The notes: generated by a model not told the origin, from the letters alone. DNA of 5,011 nucleotides from an uncultured Ardenticatenia bacterium (GCA_937858165.1 CALLZA010000545.1:1-5011), one strand, 5' to 3'; shown: positions 1-5,011, numbered from the stretch's first letter. A program made the numbers and translations.

Positions 1-194
1 CGTGTCTTTCTCATGCTCTACATCTCGCACCGGCCGCTTTCTTGTCACTTGTGTTCGCGGTTGTGAGACACAGTCTCTATGCATCGCATAGTCTCTGTTC
101 GTTGACTTCATATTTGTCTGTAGCATACTTTTTTAGTTAATTGGTCGTTTTTGTTTCTTTGTCTTTTTTTTTTTTTTTTTCTTTGTTTTTTTTT
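1..194. other. Non-genomic sequencing noise with poly-T run
   Basis: This stretch contains no supportable gene. Its base composition (T-rich, low GC) is unlike the GC-rich remainder, and it ends in a T run from 164 to 194 broken only by C181 and G185. It directly abuts a complete Illumina P5 adapter. Read on the reverse strand, the order is insert, transposase end, index, P5, poly-A and then disordered bases. That is the usual signature of a read that ran past the end of a short library molecule. A small inverted repeat (77-82 with 86-91) is present but is probably chance. It should be trimmed and not annotated as biology. Confidence 0.9.
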
Positions 195-264
195 AATGAT
201 ACGGCGACCACCGAGATCTACACTAGATCGCTCGTCGGCAGCGTCAGATGTGTATAAGAGACAG
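195..264 (+). other. Illumina P5 / i5 index / Nextera Read 1 adapter
   Basis: Three library parts follow one another exactly. Bases 195-223 match the 29-nt P5 flow-cell adapter (AATGATACGG...CTACAC). Bases 224-231 are TAGATCGC, the Nextera i5 index N501/S501. Bases 232-264 are the 33-nt Nextera Read 1 transposase adapter, ending in the 19-bp Tn5 mosaic end AGATGTGTATAAGAGACAG (246-264). The match is visible by eye over the full length with no mismatches. This is synthetic contamination left in the assembly and not a natural Tn5 element. Genomic sequence starts at 265. Confidence 0.99.
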
Positions 265-879
265 GCTTTCGGCGTGCCCGCGGTGCTGGTCGATGCCTAT
301 CACCCGGCGTTGCCGACGGTGCAGATCGACGACGTGGCCGGGGCGGGCACGGCCGTCCGCCACCTCATCGACCTCGGCCACCGGCGCATCGCCTACGTTG
401 GCGAGACGCTCGAACAGAACCCTCTGAAGTTCCAGCCCATTGGCGACCGCTACCGCGGCTATCGCCAGACACTCGACGAGGCGGGCATCTCCTACTGCCC
501 GGAGTACCATCGCCAGGGCAAATACGGCTGGCGGGAGGCGCGGCGCATGACCCACGAGCTGCTCGACTTGCCGGAGCCGCCGACGGCTATCTTCGCCTAT
601 AGCGACACGATGGCCTTTGGTGTACTGGAGGCGGCCCAACAGCTCGGCGTGGATGTGCCCGGCCGGTTGTCGGTTATCGGTTTCGACGATGTCGAGATCG
701 CCCAATACTTTCGTCTGACGACCGTGCGCCAGCCGCTCCATGAGTCCGGCGCGCGCGGCGCGGAACTGCTCCTGGAGTATATGGACAGCGACGACGGCGG
801 GCCGCCGATTGGCCCACGCCACGTGGTCCAGCCGACGGAGCTGGTGGCCCGGTCAACAACCGGGCCGCCCCTATCCTGA
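265..879 (+). CDS. LacI-family transcriptional regulator, 5'-truncated by contig end
   Basis: This is the C-terminal 204 residues of a LacI/GalR-family sugar-responsive repressor. The reading frame is open from the first genomic base and stops at TGA 877-879. Family members are about 330-345 residues, so the N-terminal helix-turn-helix DNA-binding domain and roughly the first 80 residues of the ligand-binding domain are missing. What remains is the periplasmic-binding-protein-like effector and dimerisation domain. Typical motifs are GHRRIAYVG (fragment residues 39-47), DRYRGYRQTL (61-70), AIFAYSDTMAFGVLEAAQQLG (start 108) and LSVIGFDDVEIAQYF (135-149), then TTVRQP. The frame also runs upstream through the adapter to an ATG at 151, but those residues are contaminant translation. 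Its place just before a sugar ABC operon on the same strand suggests it regulates that operon. The effector sugar cannot be read from the sequence. Confidence 0.94.
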   Translation, partial: AFGVPAVLVDAYHPALPTVQIDDVAGAGTAVRHLIDLGHRRIAYVGETLEQNPLKFQPIGDRYRGYRQTLDEAGISYCPEYHRQGKYGWREARRMTHELLDLPEPPTAIFAYSDTMAFGVLEAAQQLGVDVPGRLSVIGFDDVEIAQYFRLTTVRQPLHESGARGAELLLEYMDSDDGGPPIGPRHVVQPTELVARSTTGPPLS

Positions 880-895
880 GCGCGGAGGTTGTCTA

Positions 896-1006
896 TTGAG
901 TCAAGTGGCAAGAGCAAACGAGTCATTTCATCATTGCAAAACCGAGCGAAACGCACTCGGTTCTTTTGAAGACACTTTTCTGGGAGGAAAAGAACACAAT
1001 GTCTAA
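896..1006 (+). CDS. Possible 36-aa leader ORF overlapping the binding-protein start
   Basis: A short frame opens with TTG at 896, seven bases after a good Shine-Dalgarno core GGAGG (884-888), and ends at TAA 1004-1006. It encodes 36 residues beginning MSQVARANESFHHC. Its stop overlaps the first eight bases of the binding-protein gene, an arrangement compatible with translational coupling, and it spans the 940-962 hairpin. The peptide has no recognised domain, signal or membrane segment. The ribosome site could be a chance match in a GC-rich tail, and a non-coding leader is the more likely reading. It is listed because start, ribosome site and overlap coincide. Confidence 0.15.
   Translation: MSQVARANESFHHCKTERNALGSFEDTFLGGKEHNV
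940..962 (+). repeat. Leader hairpin with AACCGAG/CTCGGTT arms
   Basis: AACCGAG (940-946) pairs perfectly with CTCGGTT (956-962) around a 9-nt loop. A T-rich stretch follows, with TTCTTTT at 961-967 and CTTTTC at 975-980. It lies 61 nt after the regulator stop and 36 nt before the binding-protein ATG. It could be a weak intrinsic terminator for the regulator gene, a leader attenuator, or a degenerate copy of the hairpins at 2461-2539, which share the same arm core. The T tract is interrupted, so terminator strength is doubtful. Confidence 0.45.
982..987 (+). promoter_or_regulatory. Ribosome binding site fixing the aglE start
   Basis: GGGAGG stands 11 nt before ATG 999. It supports that codon over the in-frame TTG at 966, which has no purine-rich site upstream. 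The ATG start also places a short basic N-terminus directly before the hydrophobic signal segment, as expected for a lipoprotein. Confidence 0.75.
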
Positions 1007-2450
1007 GTTTGGACGATTTACGTTGTTGAGCCTGCTGCTGGCGCTGATGCTGGTCCTCGTGGCCTGCGGCGGCGGCACGCAGGAGGCCACCCCCACCGAA
1101 GCCGCGGTCGAAGCTCCGACCGAGGAAGCCGCCCCCGAAGAGGCGGAGCCGGTCGCTGAGGAAGAAGTTGCTCCGGCCGAAACCGGCGACATGGCTTTTC
1201 CGATGATGGCCGGCGGCGCGCTGGAAGCGGCTATGGCTGGCGAATATGCCGGCACCGTCGTCACGGTTGACGGCCCCTTCGCCGACGCCGACACGGTCAA
1301 GTTCGAGCAGTCGGTCGTCGCCTTTGAGGAGGCCACCGGCATCGACGTGCAGTACATCGGCGGCAAGGAGTTCGAGGGTTCGATCGGCGTCCGTGTGGAA
1401 GCCGGCGACGCCCCCGACATTGCCGACTTCCCGCAGCCCGGCCTGCTGGCGACCTTCGTCCGCCAGGGGTACGTTGTCGACGTTTCGACCTTCCTCGATG
1501 AGGGCTGGTTGAATCAGCAGTACAACCCGTCCTGGCTCCAGATGGCGACGATTGACGGCGCCGACGGCCCGATCATGGCCGGCGTTTTCCATCGCTTCAA
1601 CGGCAAGAGCCTGGTGTGGTATCCGAAGGATGACTTCGACGCCGCCGGCTACACCGTGCCGGAGACGTGGGATGAGTTGCTGGCCCTGACGCAGCAGATC
1701 GCCGACGACGGCGACCCGGCGTGGTGCATCGGCATCGAGTCGGGCGCGGCCACGGGTTGGCCGGCGACCGACTGGACCGAAGAGACCATGCTCCGCACCA
1801 CCTCGCTGGAGAACTACGACGCCTGGGTGCTTGGCGAATTGGACTTTGCCTCACCGGAAGTGACGGCCGCAGTTGAGGCCTGGAGCGAGATCTGGTTCAA
1901 CCCGGACTTCGTCTTCGGCGGCACGGACGGCATCGTCAGCACCAACTTCGGCGACAGCCCGGCCCCGATGTTCGAAGACCCGCCCGGTTGCTGGCTGCAC
2001 AAGCAGGGCAACTTCATCACCGGCTTCTTCCCCGAAGGGTCGGAAGCGGGCGTGGACTACGACTTCTTCTACCTGCCGCCCATCGACGAGTCGCTGGGTC
2101 GTCCCTTCCTGGTGGCCGGCGACATCATGGCCATGTTCAATGACCGGCCCGAAGTGCGGGCCGTCATGGAGTACTTCACGACGCCCGAGTCGGCCAGCGG
2201 CTGGCTGGAGACGGGTGGCGCGTTGGCGGCCCACCAGACGGCTACGCCGGAGATGTACGGTGTTGACCTGGAGCGCGGCATCGCCGAACTGGTGACGCAG
2301 GCGACCAGCTTCCGCTTCGACGGCTCTGACCTGATGCCCGGCGAAGTCGGCGGTGGCTCCTTCTGGAAGGGCATGACCGACTACGTCAGCGGCGCGGCCG
2401 ATCTGGAGACCGTCCTGGGCGAGATCGACGCCTCGTGGCCAACCGAGTAA
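999..2450 (+). CDS. aglE: Alpha-glucoside ABC transporter substrate-binding lipoprotein (AglE-like)
   Basis: This 483-residue protein would capture an alpha-glucoside outside the membrane and deliver it to the two permeases encoded next. The N-terminus MSKFGR is followed by a hydrophobic segment (7-22) and a lipobox LVAC with the lipidated Cys at 23, so it is a membrane-anchored lipoprotein. Residues 24-64 form an acidic Glu/Ala/Pro/Thr linker. The remainder is a family 1 extracellular solute-binding domain, with AglE-type motifs WCIGIESGAATGWPATDW (242-259), PPGCWLHKQ (328-336), FFPEG (343-347) and TSFRFDGSDLMPGEVGGG (436-453). Cys243 and Cys331 are the only cysteines besides Cys23 and may form a disulfide. 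Length fits the family, allowing for the linker. It lies 119 nt after the regulator and 115 nt before aglF, with repeats in the second gap. Sugar specificity (maltose, sucrose or trehalose) is inferred only from family and context. Confidence 0.93.
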   Translation: MSKFGRFTLLSLLLALMLVLVACGGGTQEATPTEAAVEAPTEEAAPEEAEPVAEEEVAPAETGDMAFPMMAGGALEAAMAGEYAGTVVTVDGPFADADTVKFEQSVVAFEEATGIDVQYIGGKEFEGSIGVRVEAGDAPDIADFPQPGLLATFVRQGYVVDVSTFLDEGWLNQQYNPSWLQMATIDGADGPIMAGVFHRFNGKSLVWYPKDDFDAAGYTVPETWDELLALTQQIADDGDPAWCIGIESGAATGWPATDWTEETMLRTTSLENYDAWVLGELDFASPEVTAAVEAWSEIWFNPDFVFGGTDGIVSTNFGDSPAPMFEDPPGCWLHKQGNFITGFFPEGSEAGVDYDFFYLPPIDESLGRPFLVAGDIMAMFNDRPEVRAVMEYFTTPESASGWLETGGALAAHQTATPEMYGVDLERGIAELVTQATSFRFDGSDLMPGEVGGGSFWKGMTDYVSGAADLETVLGEIDASWPTE

Positions 2451-2460
2451 CCATGTAGCC

Positions 2461-2494
2461 AGAAACGGAGTTTCTTCCGAGAAACTCGGTTTCT
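2461..2494 (+). repeat. Intergenic hairpin repeat, copy 1
   Basis: Arms AGAAACGGAGTTTCT (2461-2475) and AGAAACTCGGTTTCT (2480-2494) pair over 15 positions with a single G-G mismatch (2467 with 2488) around a TCCG loop (2476-2479). It begins 10 nt after the aglE stop. No T tract follows, so it is not a classic intrinsic terminator. It could protect the 3' end of the aglE message, or be a dispersed palindromic repeat. The UCCG loop belongs to the stable UNCG tetraloop class. Confidence 0.88.
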
Positions 2495-2505
2495 ATCACT
2501 GGGCT

Positions 2506-2539
2506 GGAAACCGAGTCTCTTCCGGGAGGCTCGGTTTCT
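2506..2539 (+). repeat. Intergenic hairpin repeat, copy 2
   Basis: This is a second copy 12 nt after the first, matching it at 28 of 33 positions (2507-2539 against 2462-2494). It folds in the same register: 2506-2520 with 2525-2539, 15 pairs including G-T pairs at 2506/2539, 2516/2529 and 2520/2525, with the same TCCG loop (2521-2524). Ten bases after it comes the aglF ribosome site (2550-2556). Together the copies fill most of the 115-nt aglE-aglF gap. Confidence 0.88.
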
Positions 2540-2565
2540 CCCCCCAGACAAGGAGGACGTAGCGC

Positions 2566-3747
2566 ATGCAACTCGAGGCAGATCCTGGTCAGAAAAAAGC
2601 GGGCCTGGGCACCCACCTGCTGACCCTCATCTTACGCATCGCTCTGCCCATCGCCATCTTGGCTGCCGCCTTTGCAGTCATGTACTGGGGCTTCATCTTC
2701 TTGCGGGAGAGCGCCGCCCCCAAGTGGCTCATTGTTCTGGTTGCCATCGTTTGGGGCGTCGGCGGCGTCGCCGGGCTCTACTGGATTTTTAACTGGATTG
2801 TCGAGCGGATGGGCGACCCGTGGCGCGCACGACTCCAGCCGTTCGTCTTTGTTGGCCCGGCGGCGGCCATGCTCATCTGGTTCCTGGCCCTGCCGGTGCT
2901 GCGCACGTTCTGGCTGAGCCTCTTCGGCCGCGACGGCCCGCCCCGCGACTGGCTCAACTGGGGCGATCTCGGCGGCAGCTTCGCCGCGTTGGGCGAACGT
3001 TTCGTTGGCCTGGATAACTATAAGGCCGTCTTTACCGACCGCCTGATGCTGGAGGCGTTCCGCAACAACATCATGTGGATCGTCTTCGGCGCGACGTTGA
3101 CGGTCGTCTTCGGCCTGCTCATCGCCGTGTTGGCCGATCGCAGCCGCTTCGAACGCCTGGGCAAGTCGGCCATCTTCCTGCCCATGGCCATCTCCTTCGT
3201 CGGCGCGGGTGTCATCTGGAACTTCATCTACGAGGTTCGCCCCGTTGACTCGCCGCAGATCGGCTTGCTGAACGCCCTCGTCGTCGCTGCCGGCGGCCAG
3301 CCGCAGCCCTTCCCGGCCTGGACCGACATCGCGCCGTGGAACAATCTGTTCCTCATCGTCATCGTCATCTGGTTGCAGACCGGCTACGCCATGGTGCTAT
3401 TCTCGGCAGCGCTGAAGGGCATTCCGGGTGACCTGTTGGAAGCCGGGCGCGTGGACGGGGCCAACGAGGTGCAGATCTTCTTCCGCATCATGGTTCCCTA
3501 CATCATGGGCACCATCATTACCGTCAGTACGACGGTGGTCATCTTCACCCTGAAGATCTTCGACGTCGTCTGGGTCATGACCGGCGGCCAGTTCGGCACC
3601 GACGTCATCGCCACCCAGTTCTACAGGCAGTCGTTCACGGCGCGGAACTCCGGCTACGGCTCGGCGATCGCCATCGTCCTGCTCATCGCCATCGTCCCGG
3701 TCATGATCTACAACTTGCGCCAGTTCCGGGAACAGGAGGCGTTCTAA
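2566..3747 (+). CDS. aglF: Alpha-glucoside ABC transporter permease, AglF/MalF type
   Basis: This 393-residue inner-membrane protein is one half of the transport channel. A strong ribosome site AAGGAGG (2550-2556) stands nine bases before ATG 2566. By eye there are about eight membrane segments, near residues 20-46, 54-78, 92-118, 168-190, 200-222, 261-282, 312-334 and 365-386. The cytoplasmic EAA loop that docks the ATPase is seen as EAGRVDGANEVQIFFRIMVP (292-311). Other AglF-like stretches are FVGLDNYKAVF (146-156), FLPMAISFVGAGVIWNF (204-220) and the C-terminal YNLRQFREQE. The pattern fits the MalF-type binding-protein-dependent permease family, and the motifs favour the alpha-glucoside branch. 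The start of aglG follows after a single base, so the two are surely co-transcribed and probably translationally coupled. Generic sugar permease is the safe fallback name. Confidence 0.94.
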   Translation: MQLEADPGQKKAGLGTHLLTLILRIALPIAILAAAFAVMYWGFIFLRESAAPKWLIVLVAIVWGVGGVAGLYWIFNWIVERMGDPWRARLQPFVFVGPAAAMLIWFLALPVLRTFWLSLFGRDGPPRDWLNWGDLGGSFAALGERFVGLDNYKAVFTDRLMLEAFRNNIMWIVFGATLTVVFGLLIAVLADRSRFERLGKSAIFLPMAISFVGAGVIWNFIYEVRPVDSPQIGLLNALVVAAGGQPQPFPAWTDIAPWNNLFLIVIVIWLQTGYAMVLFSAALKGIPGDLLEAGRVDGANEVQIFFRIMVPYIMGTIITVSTTVVIFTLKIFDVVWVMTGGQFGTDVIATQFYRQSFTARNSGYGSAIAIVLLIAIVPVMIYNLRQFREQEAF

Positions 3748-3748
3748 C

Positions 3749-4855
3749 ATGGGTAGCATACAACGACAACGCCGCCTCGGCGGCCTGCTAGTCAACGGCG
3801 CGTTGCTGCTGATCGTCCTGCTCTGGACCGTGCCGACCATCGGCCTGTTCGTGTCCAGCTTCCGCTCCCGCGAGGCCATCCAGTCGTCCGGCTGGTGGAA
3901 CATCCTGCCCCATCGCGCCTTTGTGACCGTTGGGGATCCGCTCGATCCCGATGAGATGGGCCTTGATCCGACCGGCCCGATGGCCATCGGCGGCGGGGAA
4001 ACCACGTTCGAAGAGATGCGCGAGGGCTACCGCGCCCCCGATGGCCGCTACTACGTTTGGATCGGCAACCGTCGCAATGGCCGCATCGAAGTCCAGGAGC
4101 AGAAGTGGACTGTCGATTGGGACTTCACCCTGGCCAACTATCAGCAAGTGTTGGCTGGCAAGGAGTTCGAGTACACGCGGGCCGACGGCACGGTGGAGGT
4201 CATCCCCGGCGACGACTTCGTCAGCGCCTTCCTCAATAGTCTGGCCGTGGCCGTGCCGGCGACGGTCATCCCTATCCTCGTCGCCGCCTTTGCCGCCTAC
4301 GGCTTCGCCTGGATGCGCTTTCCCGGGCGGCGTTTCCTGTTCATCATCGTCGTCGCCCTGCTGGTGGTGCCTTTGCAGCTCGCCCTCGTACCCATCCTGG
4401 GTGACTTCCGCGGGCTGCAAATCAACGGCACCTTCCTGGCGATGTGGCTGGCCCACACCGGCTTTGGCTTGCCGCTGGCCACCTACCTGTTGTTCAACTA
4501 CATCAGCGGCCTGCCGCGCGAGACGCTGGAGTCAGCGTTCATCGACGGCGCGTCGCACTTCACTGTCTTCCGGCGGCTCATCCTGCCGCTGTCGGTTCCG
4601 GCGTTAGCCTCCTTCGCCATCTTCCAGTTCCTGTGGGTGTGGAACGACTACCTGGTAGCCCTCATCTTCCTGGGCGGCAACCCGGAGTCGAAGGTCATCA
4701 CCCAGCGTCTGGCCGACATCGTCGGCTCGCGCGGCAACGACTGGCACCTGCTGACGGCCGGCGCGTTCATCACGATGTTGCTGCCGCTGATCGTCTTCTT
4801 CAGCTTGCAGCGCTTCTTCGTCCGCGGCCTGTTGGCCGGCTCGGTTAAGGGCTAG
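3749..4855 (+). CDS. aglG: Alpha-glucoside ABC transporter permease, AglG/MalG type
   Basis: This 368-residue inner-membrane protein partners AglF. Its ATG lies one base after the aglF stop, with AGGAGG (3734-3739) nine bases upstream, inside the aglF coding sequence. Membrane segments lie near residues 13-36, 158-185, 194-216, 228-250, 281-305 and 335-356. The EAA loop is ETLESAFIDGASHFTVFRRL (258-277) followed by ILP, and the protein ends in the MalG-like FFVRGLLAGSVKG. The loop between the first two segments is unusually large, about 120 residues (37-157). It carries a hydrophilic insert before the conserved WDFTLANYQQVL (124-135). An enlarged loop here is characteristic of AglG and absent from ordinary MalG-type subunits, which supports the alpha-glucoside assignment. 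The loop should face outward toward the lipoprotein; any role in substrate handling is inference. Confidence 0.94.
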   Translation: MGSIQRQRRLGGLLVNGALLLIVLLWTVPTIGLFVSSFRSREAIQSSGWWNILPHRAFVTVGDPLDPDEMGLDPTGPMAIGGGETTFEEMREGYRAPDGRYYVWIGNRRNGRIEVQEQKWTVDWDFTLANYQQVLAGKEFEYTRADGTVEVIPGDDFVSAFLNSLAVAVPATVIPILVAAFAAYGFAWMRFPGRRFLFIIVVALLVVPLQLALVPILGDFRGLQINGTFLAMWLAHTGFGLPLATYLLFNYISGLPRETLESAFIDGASHFTVFRRLILPLSVPALASFAIFQFLWVWNDYLVALIFLGGNPESKVITQRLADIVGSRGNDWHLLTAGAFITMLLPLIVFFSLQRFFVRGLLAGSVKG

Positions 4856-4862
4856 AAGTCAG

Positions 4863-4929
4863 GGGCTAGGGGTTAGAGAGCGGGGGTTAGGGGGCGCTGC
4901 CCTTGCCCCTGCTCCCTAACCCCTAGCCC
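4863..4929 (+). repeat. 67-nt fold-back repeat with G-rich upper strand
   Basis: Bases 4863-4892 pair with 4900-4929 in one unbroken register around a 7-nt loop (4893-4899). Of 30 positions, 28 can pair, with G-T pairs at 4882/4910 and 4887/4905 and mismatches at 4877/4915 and 4888/4904. It occupies most of the 91-nt gap between the aglG stop and the GH13 start. Only a short TGTTT follows (4931-4935), so termination would be weak or partial. The 5' arm holds repeated GGGG(C/T)TA-like units. It may be an attenuator, an mRNA-stability element or a mobile palindromic repeat. Confidence 0.85.
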
Positions 4930-4935
4930 TTGTTT

Positions 4936-4940
4936 AGGAG
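4936..4940 (+). promoter_or_regulatory. Ribosome binding site deciding a TTG start
   Basis: AGGAG lies six bases before TTG 4947. An in-frame TAG at 4935-4937, overlapping this site, rules out any earlier start. No ATG or GTG in frame precedes the conserved WYQEAVFFEL stretch, so TTG is the start of the GH13 gene. Confidence 0.85.
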
Positions 4941-4946
4941 AGAACC

Positions 4947-5011
4947 TTGTCCGACACAAAATCCTGGTACCAGGAAGCCGTCTTCTTCGAGTTGAACATC
5001 CGCGCCTACCG
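4947..5011 (+). CDS. GH13 alpha-amylase-superfamily enzyme, N-terminal fragment (trehalose-synthase-like)
   Basis: Only 21 full codons lie before the window edge, starting at TTG 4947 and reading MSDTKSWYQEAVFFELNIRA and then Y. The WY..AVF.EL.IRAY pattern is the first beta-strand region of GH13 enzymes and most resembles the opening of maltose alpha-D-glucosyltransferase (trehalose synthase, TreS), commonly WYKDAV.YELHVRAF. Alpha-glucosidases and alpha-amylases of the same superfamily start similarly, so the exact activity is open. The protein has no signal peptide, implying a cytoplasmic enzyme acting on imported disaccharide. It lies 91 nt after aglG, beyond the fold-back repeat, in the place held by the glucosidase gene aglA in the Sinorhizobium operon. 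No catalytic residues are within reach. Confidence 0.8.
   Translation, partial: MSDTKSWYQEAVFFELNIRAY

Larger units (their letters stand above)
880..998 (+). promoter_or_regulatory. Leader / probable control region of the sugar ABC operon
   Basis: This 119-nt gap separates the regulator from the binding-protein gene and is more AT-rich than the flanking genes. It is the natural place for an operon promoter and LacI-type operator. I see no convincing sigma70 -35/-10 pair and no clean palindromic LacI operator; AAACG occurs as possible half-sites at 916-920 and 949-953 only. It does contain a 7-bp hairpin (940-962) followed by a T-rich tract, a possible short leader reading frame, and the binding-protein ribosome site. 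Calling it regulatory is inference from position. Confidence 0.4.

Noticed and set aside
77..91. Inverted repeat CTATGC-ATC-GCATAG as an operator
   Set aside because: It lies in the non-genomic noise upstream of the adapter.
164..194. Poly-T tract as a transcription terminator or promoter element
   Set aside because: It has no GC stem before it, lies next to the adapter, and is explained by read-through past the end of the molecule.
246..264. Tn5/IS50 mosaic end as a natural transposon boundary
   Set aside because: It is contiguous with the synthetic Nextera Read 1 sequence, an index and P5, so it comes from library preparation and not from a transposon insertion.
896..930. Sigma70 promoter with TTGAGT as -35
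   Set aside because: The position 17 bp downstream (CGAGTC, 919-924) bears no resemblance to a -10 box, and other nearby combinations are no better.
966..998. Upstream TTG start extending the binding protein by 11 residues
   Set aside because: There is no ribosome site before TTG 966, whereas GGGAGG precedes ATG 999, and the extension would put acidic residues in front of the signal peptide.
597..1592. 331-residue antisense reading frame on the - strand
   Set aside because: It runs opposite two well-supported genes and across their intergenic gap, has low-complexity Arg/Gly/His composition with no domain, and reflects the high GC content.
2461..2539. Two-repeat CRISPR array
   Set aside because: The units are palindromic hairpins 12 nt apart, with a spacer far too short for CRISPR, no further units and no cas gene.
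3788..4456. 222-residue antisense frame opposite aglG
   Set aside because: Its composition mirrors the codon bias of aglG, and it has no ribosome site or recognisable motif.

Overview
The window is the left end of an assembled contig from a GC-rich bacterium. Bases 1-264 are not genomic. They hold a noisy, T-rich stretch, then an intact Illumina P5 adapter, an 8-base i5 index and the Nextera Read 1 transposase end. Genuine sequence begins at 265. The best guess for the source is a member of the Chloroflexota, probably an environmental or metagenome assembly. The reasons are the binding protein anchored as a lipoprotein and followed by a long Glu/Ala/Pro/Thr linker, the high GC content, and the structured repeats between genes. 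Proteobacterial relatives of this transporter normally use a free periplasmic binding protein. The assignment is an inference, not a proof.

From 265 to the right end, every supported gene lies on the + strand and forms one carbohydrate-uptake locus: a 5'-truncated LacI-family regulator (265-879), a leader region (880-998), a lipoprotein sugar-binding protein (999-2450), two ABC permease subunits (2566-3747 and 3749-4855) and the first 21 codons of a GH13 alpha-amylase-superfamily enzyme (4947 to the edge). Gene order and protein motifs resemble the alpha-glucoside (Agl) transport operon known from Sinorhizobium: regulator, AglE, AglF, AglG, then a GH13 glucosidase. The expected working model is that the lipoprotein captures alpha-glucosides such as maltose, sucrose or trehalose, the AglF/AglG pair imports them, the GH13 enzyme converts them in the cytoplasm, and the LacI protein controls the set. 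No ATP-binding subunit is present in the window. It must lie further downstream or be a shared ATPase encoded elsewhere.

The main unexplained structure lies between the genes. The binding-protein/permease gap holds two tandem 33-nt hairpins with UCCG loops, and the differences between the two copies preserve or restore pairing. A smaller hairpin with the same AACCGAG/CTCGGTT core lies in the leader of the binding-protein gene. The gap before the GH13 gene is almost entirely a 67-nt fold-back whose upper strand also fits an extended G-quadruplex pattern. No new enzymatic or defence system is visible. The window is a recognisable sugar transporter with interesting intergenic repeats and a clear assembly contaminant.
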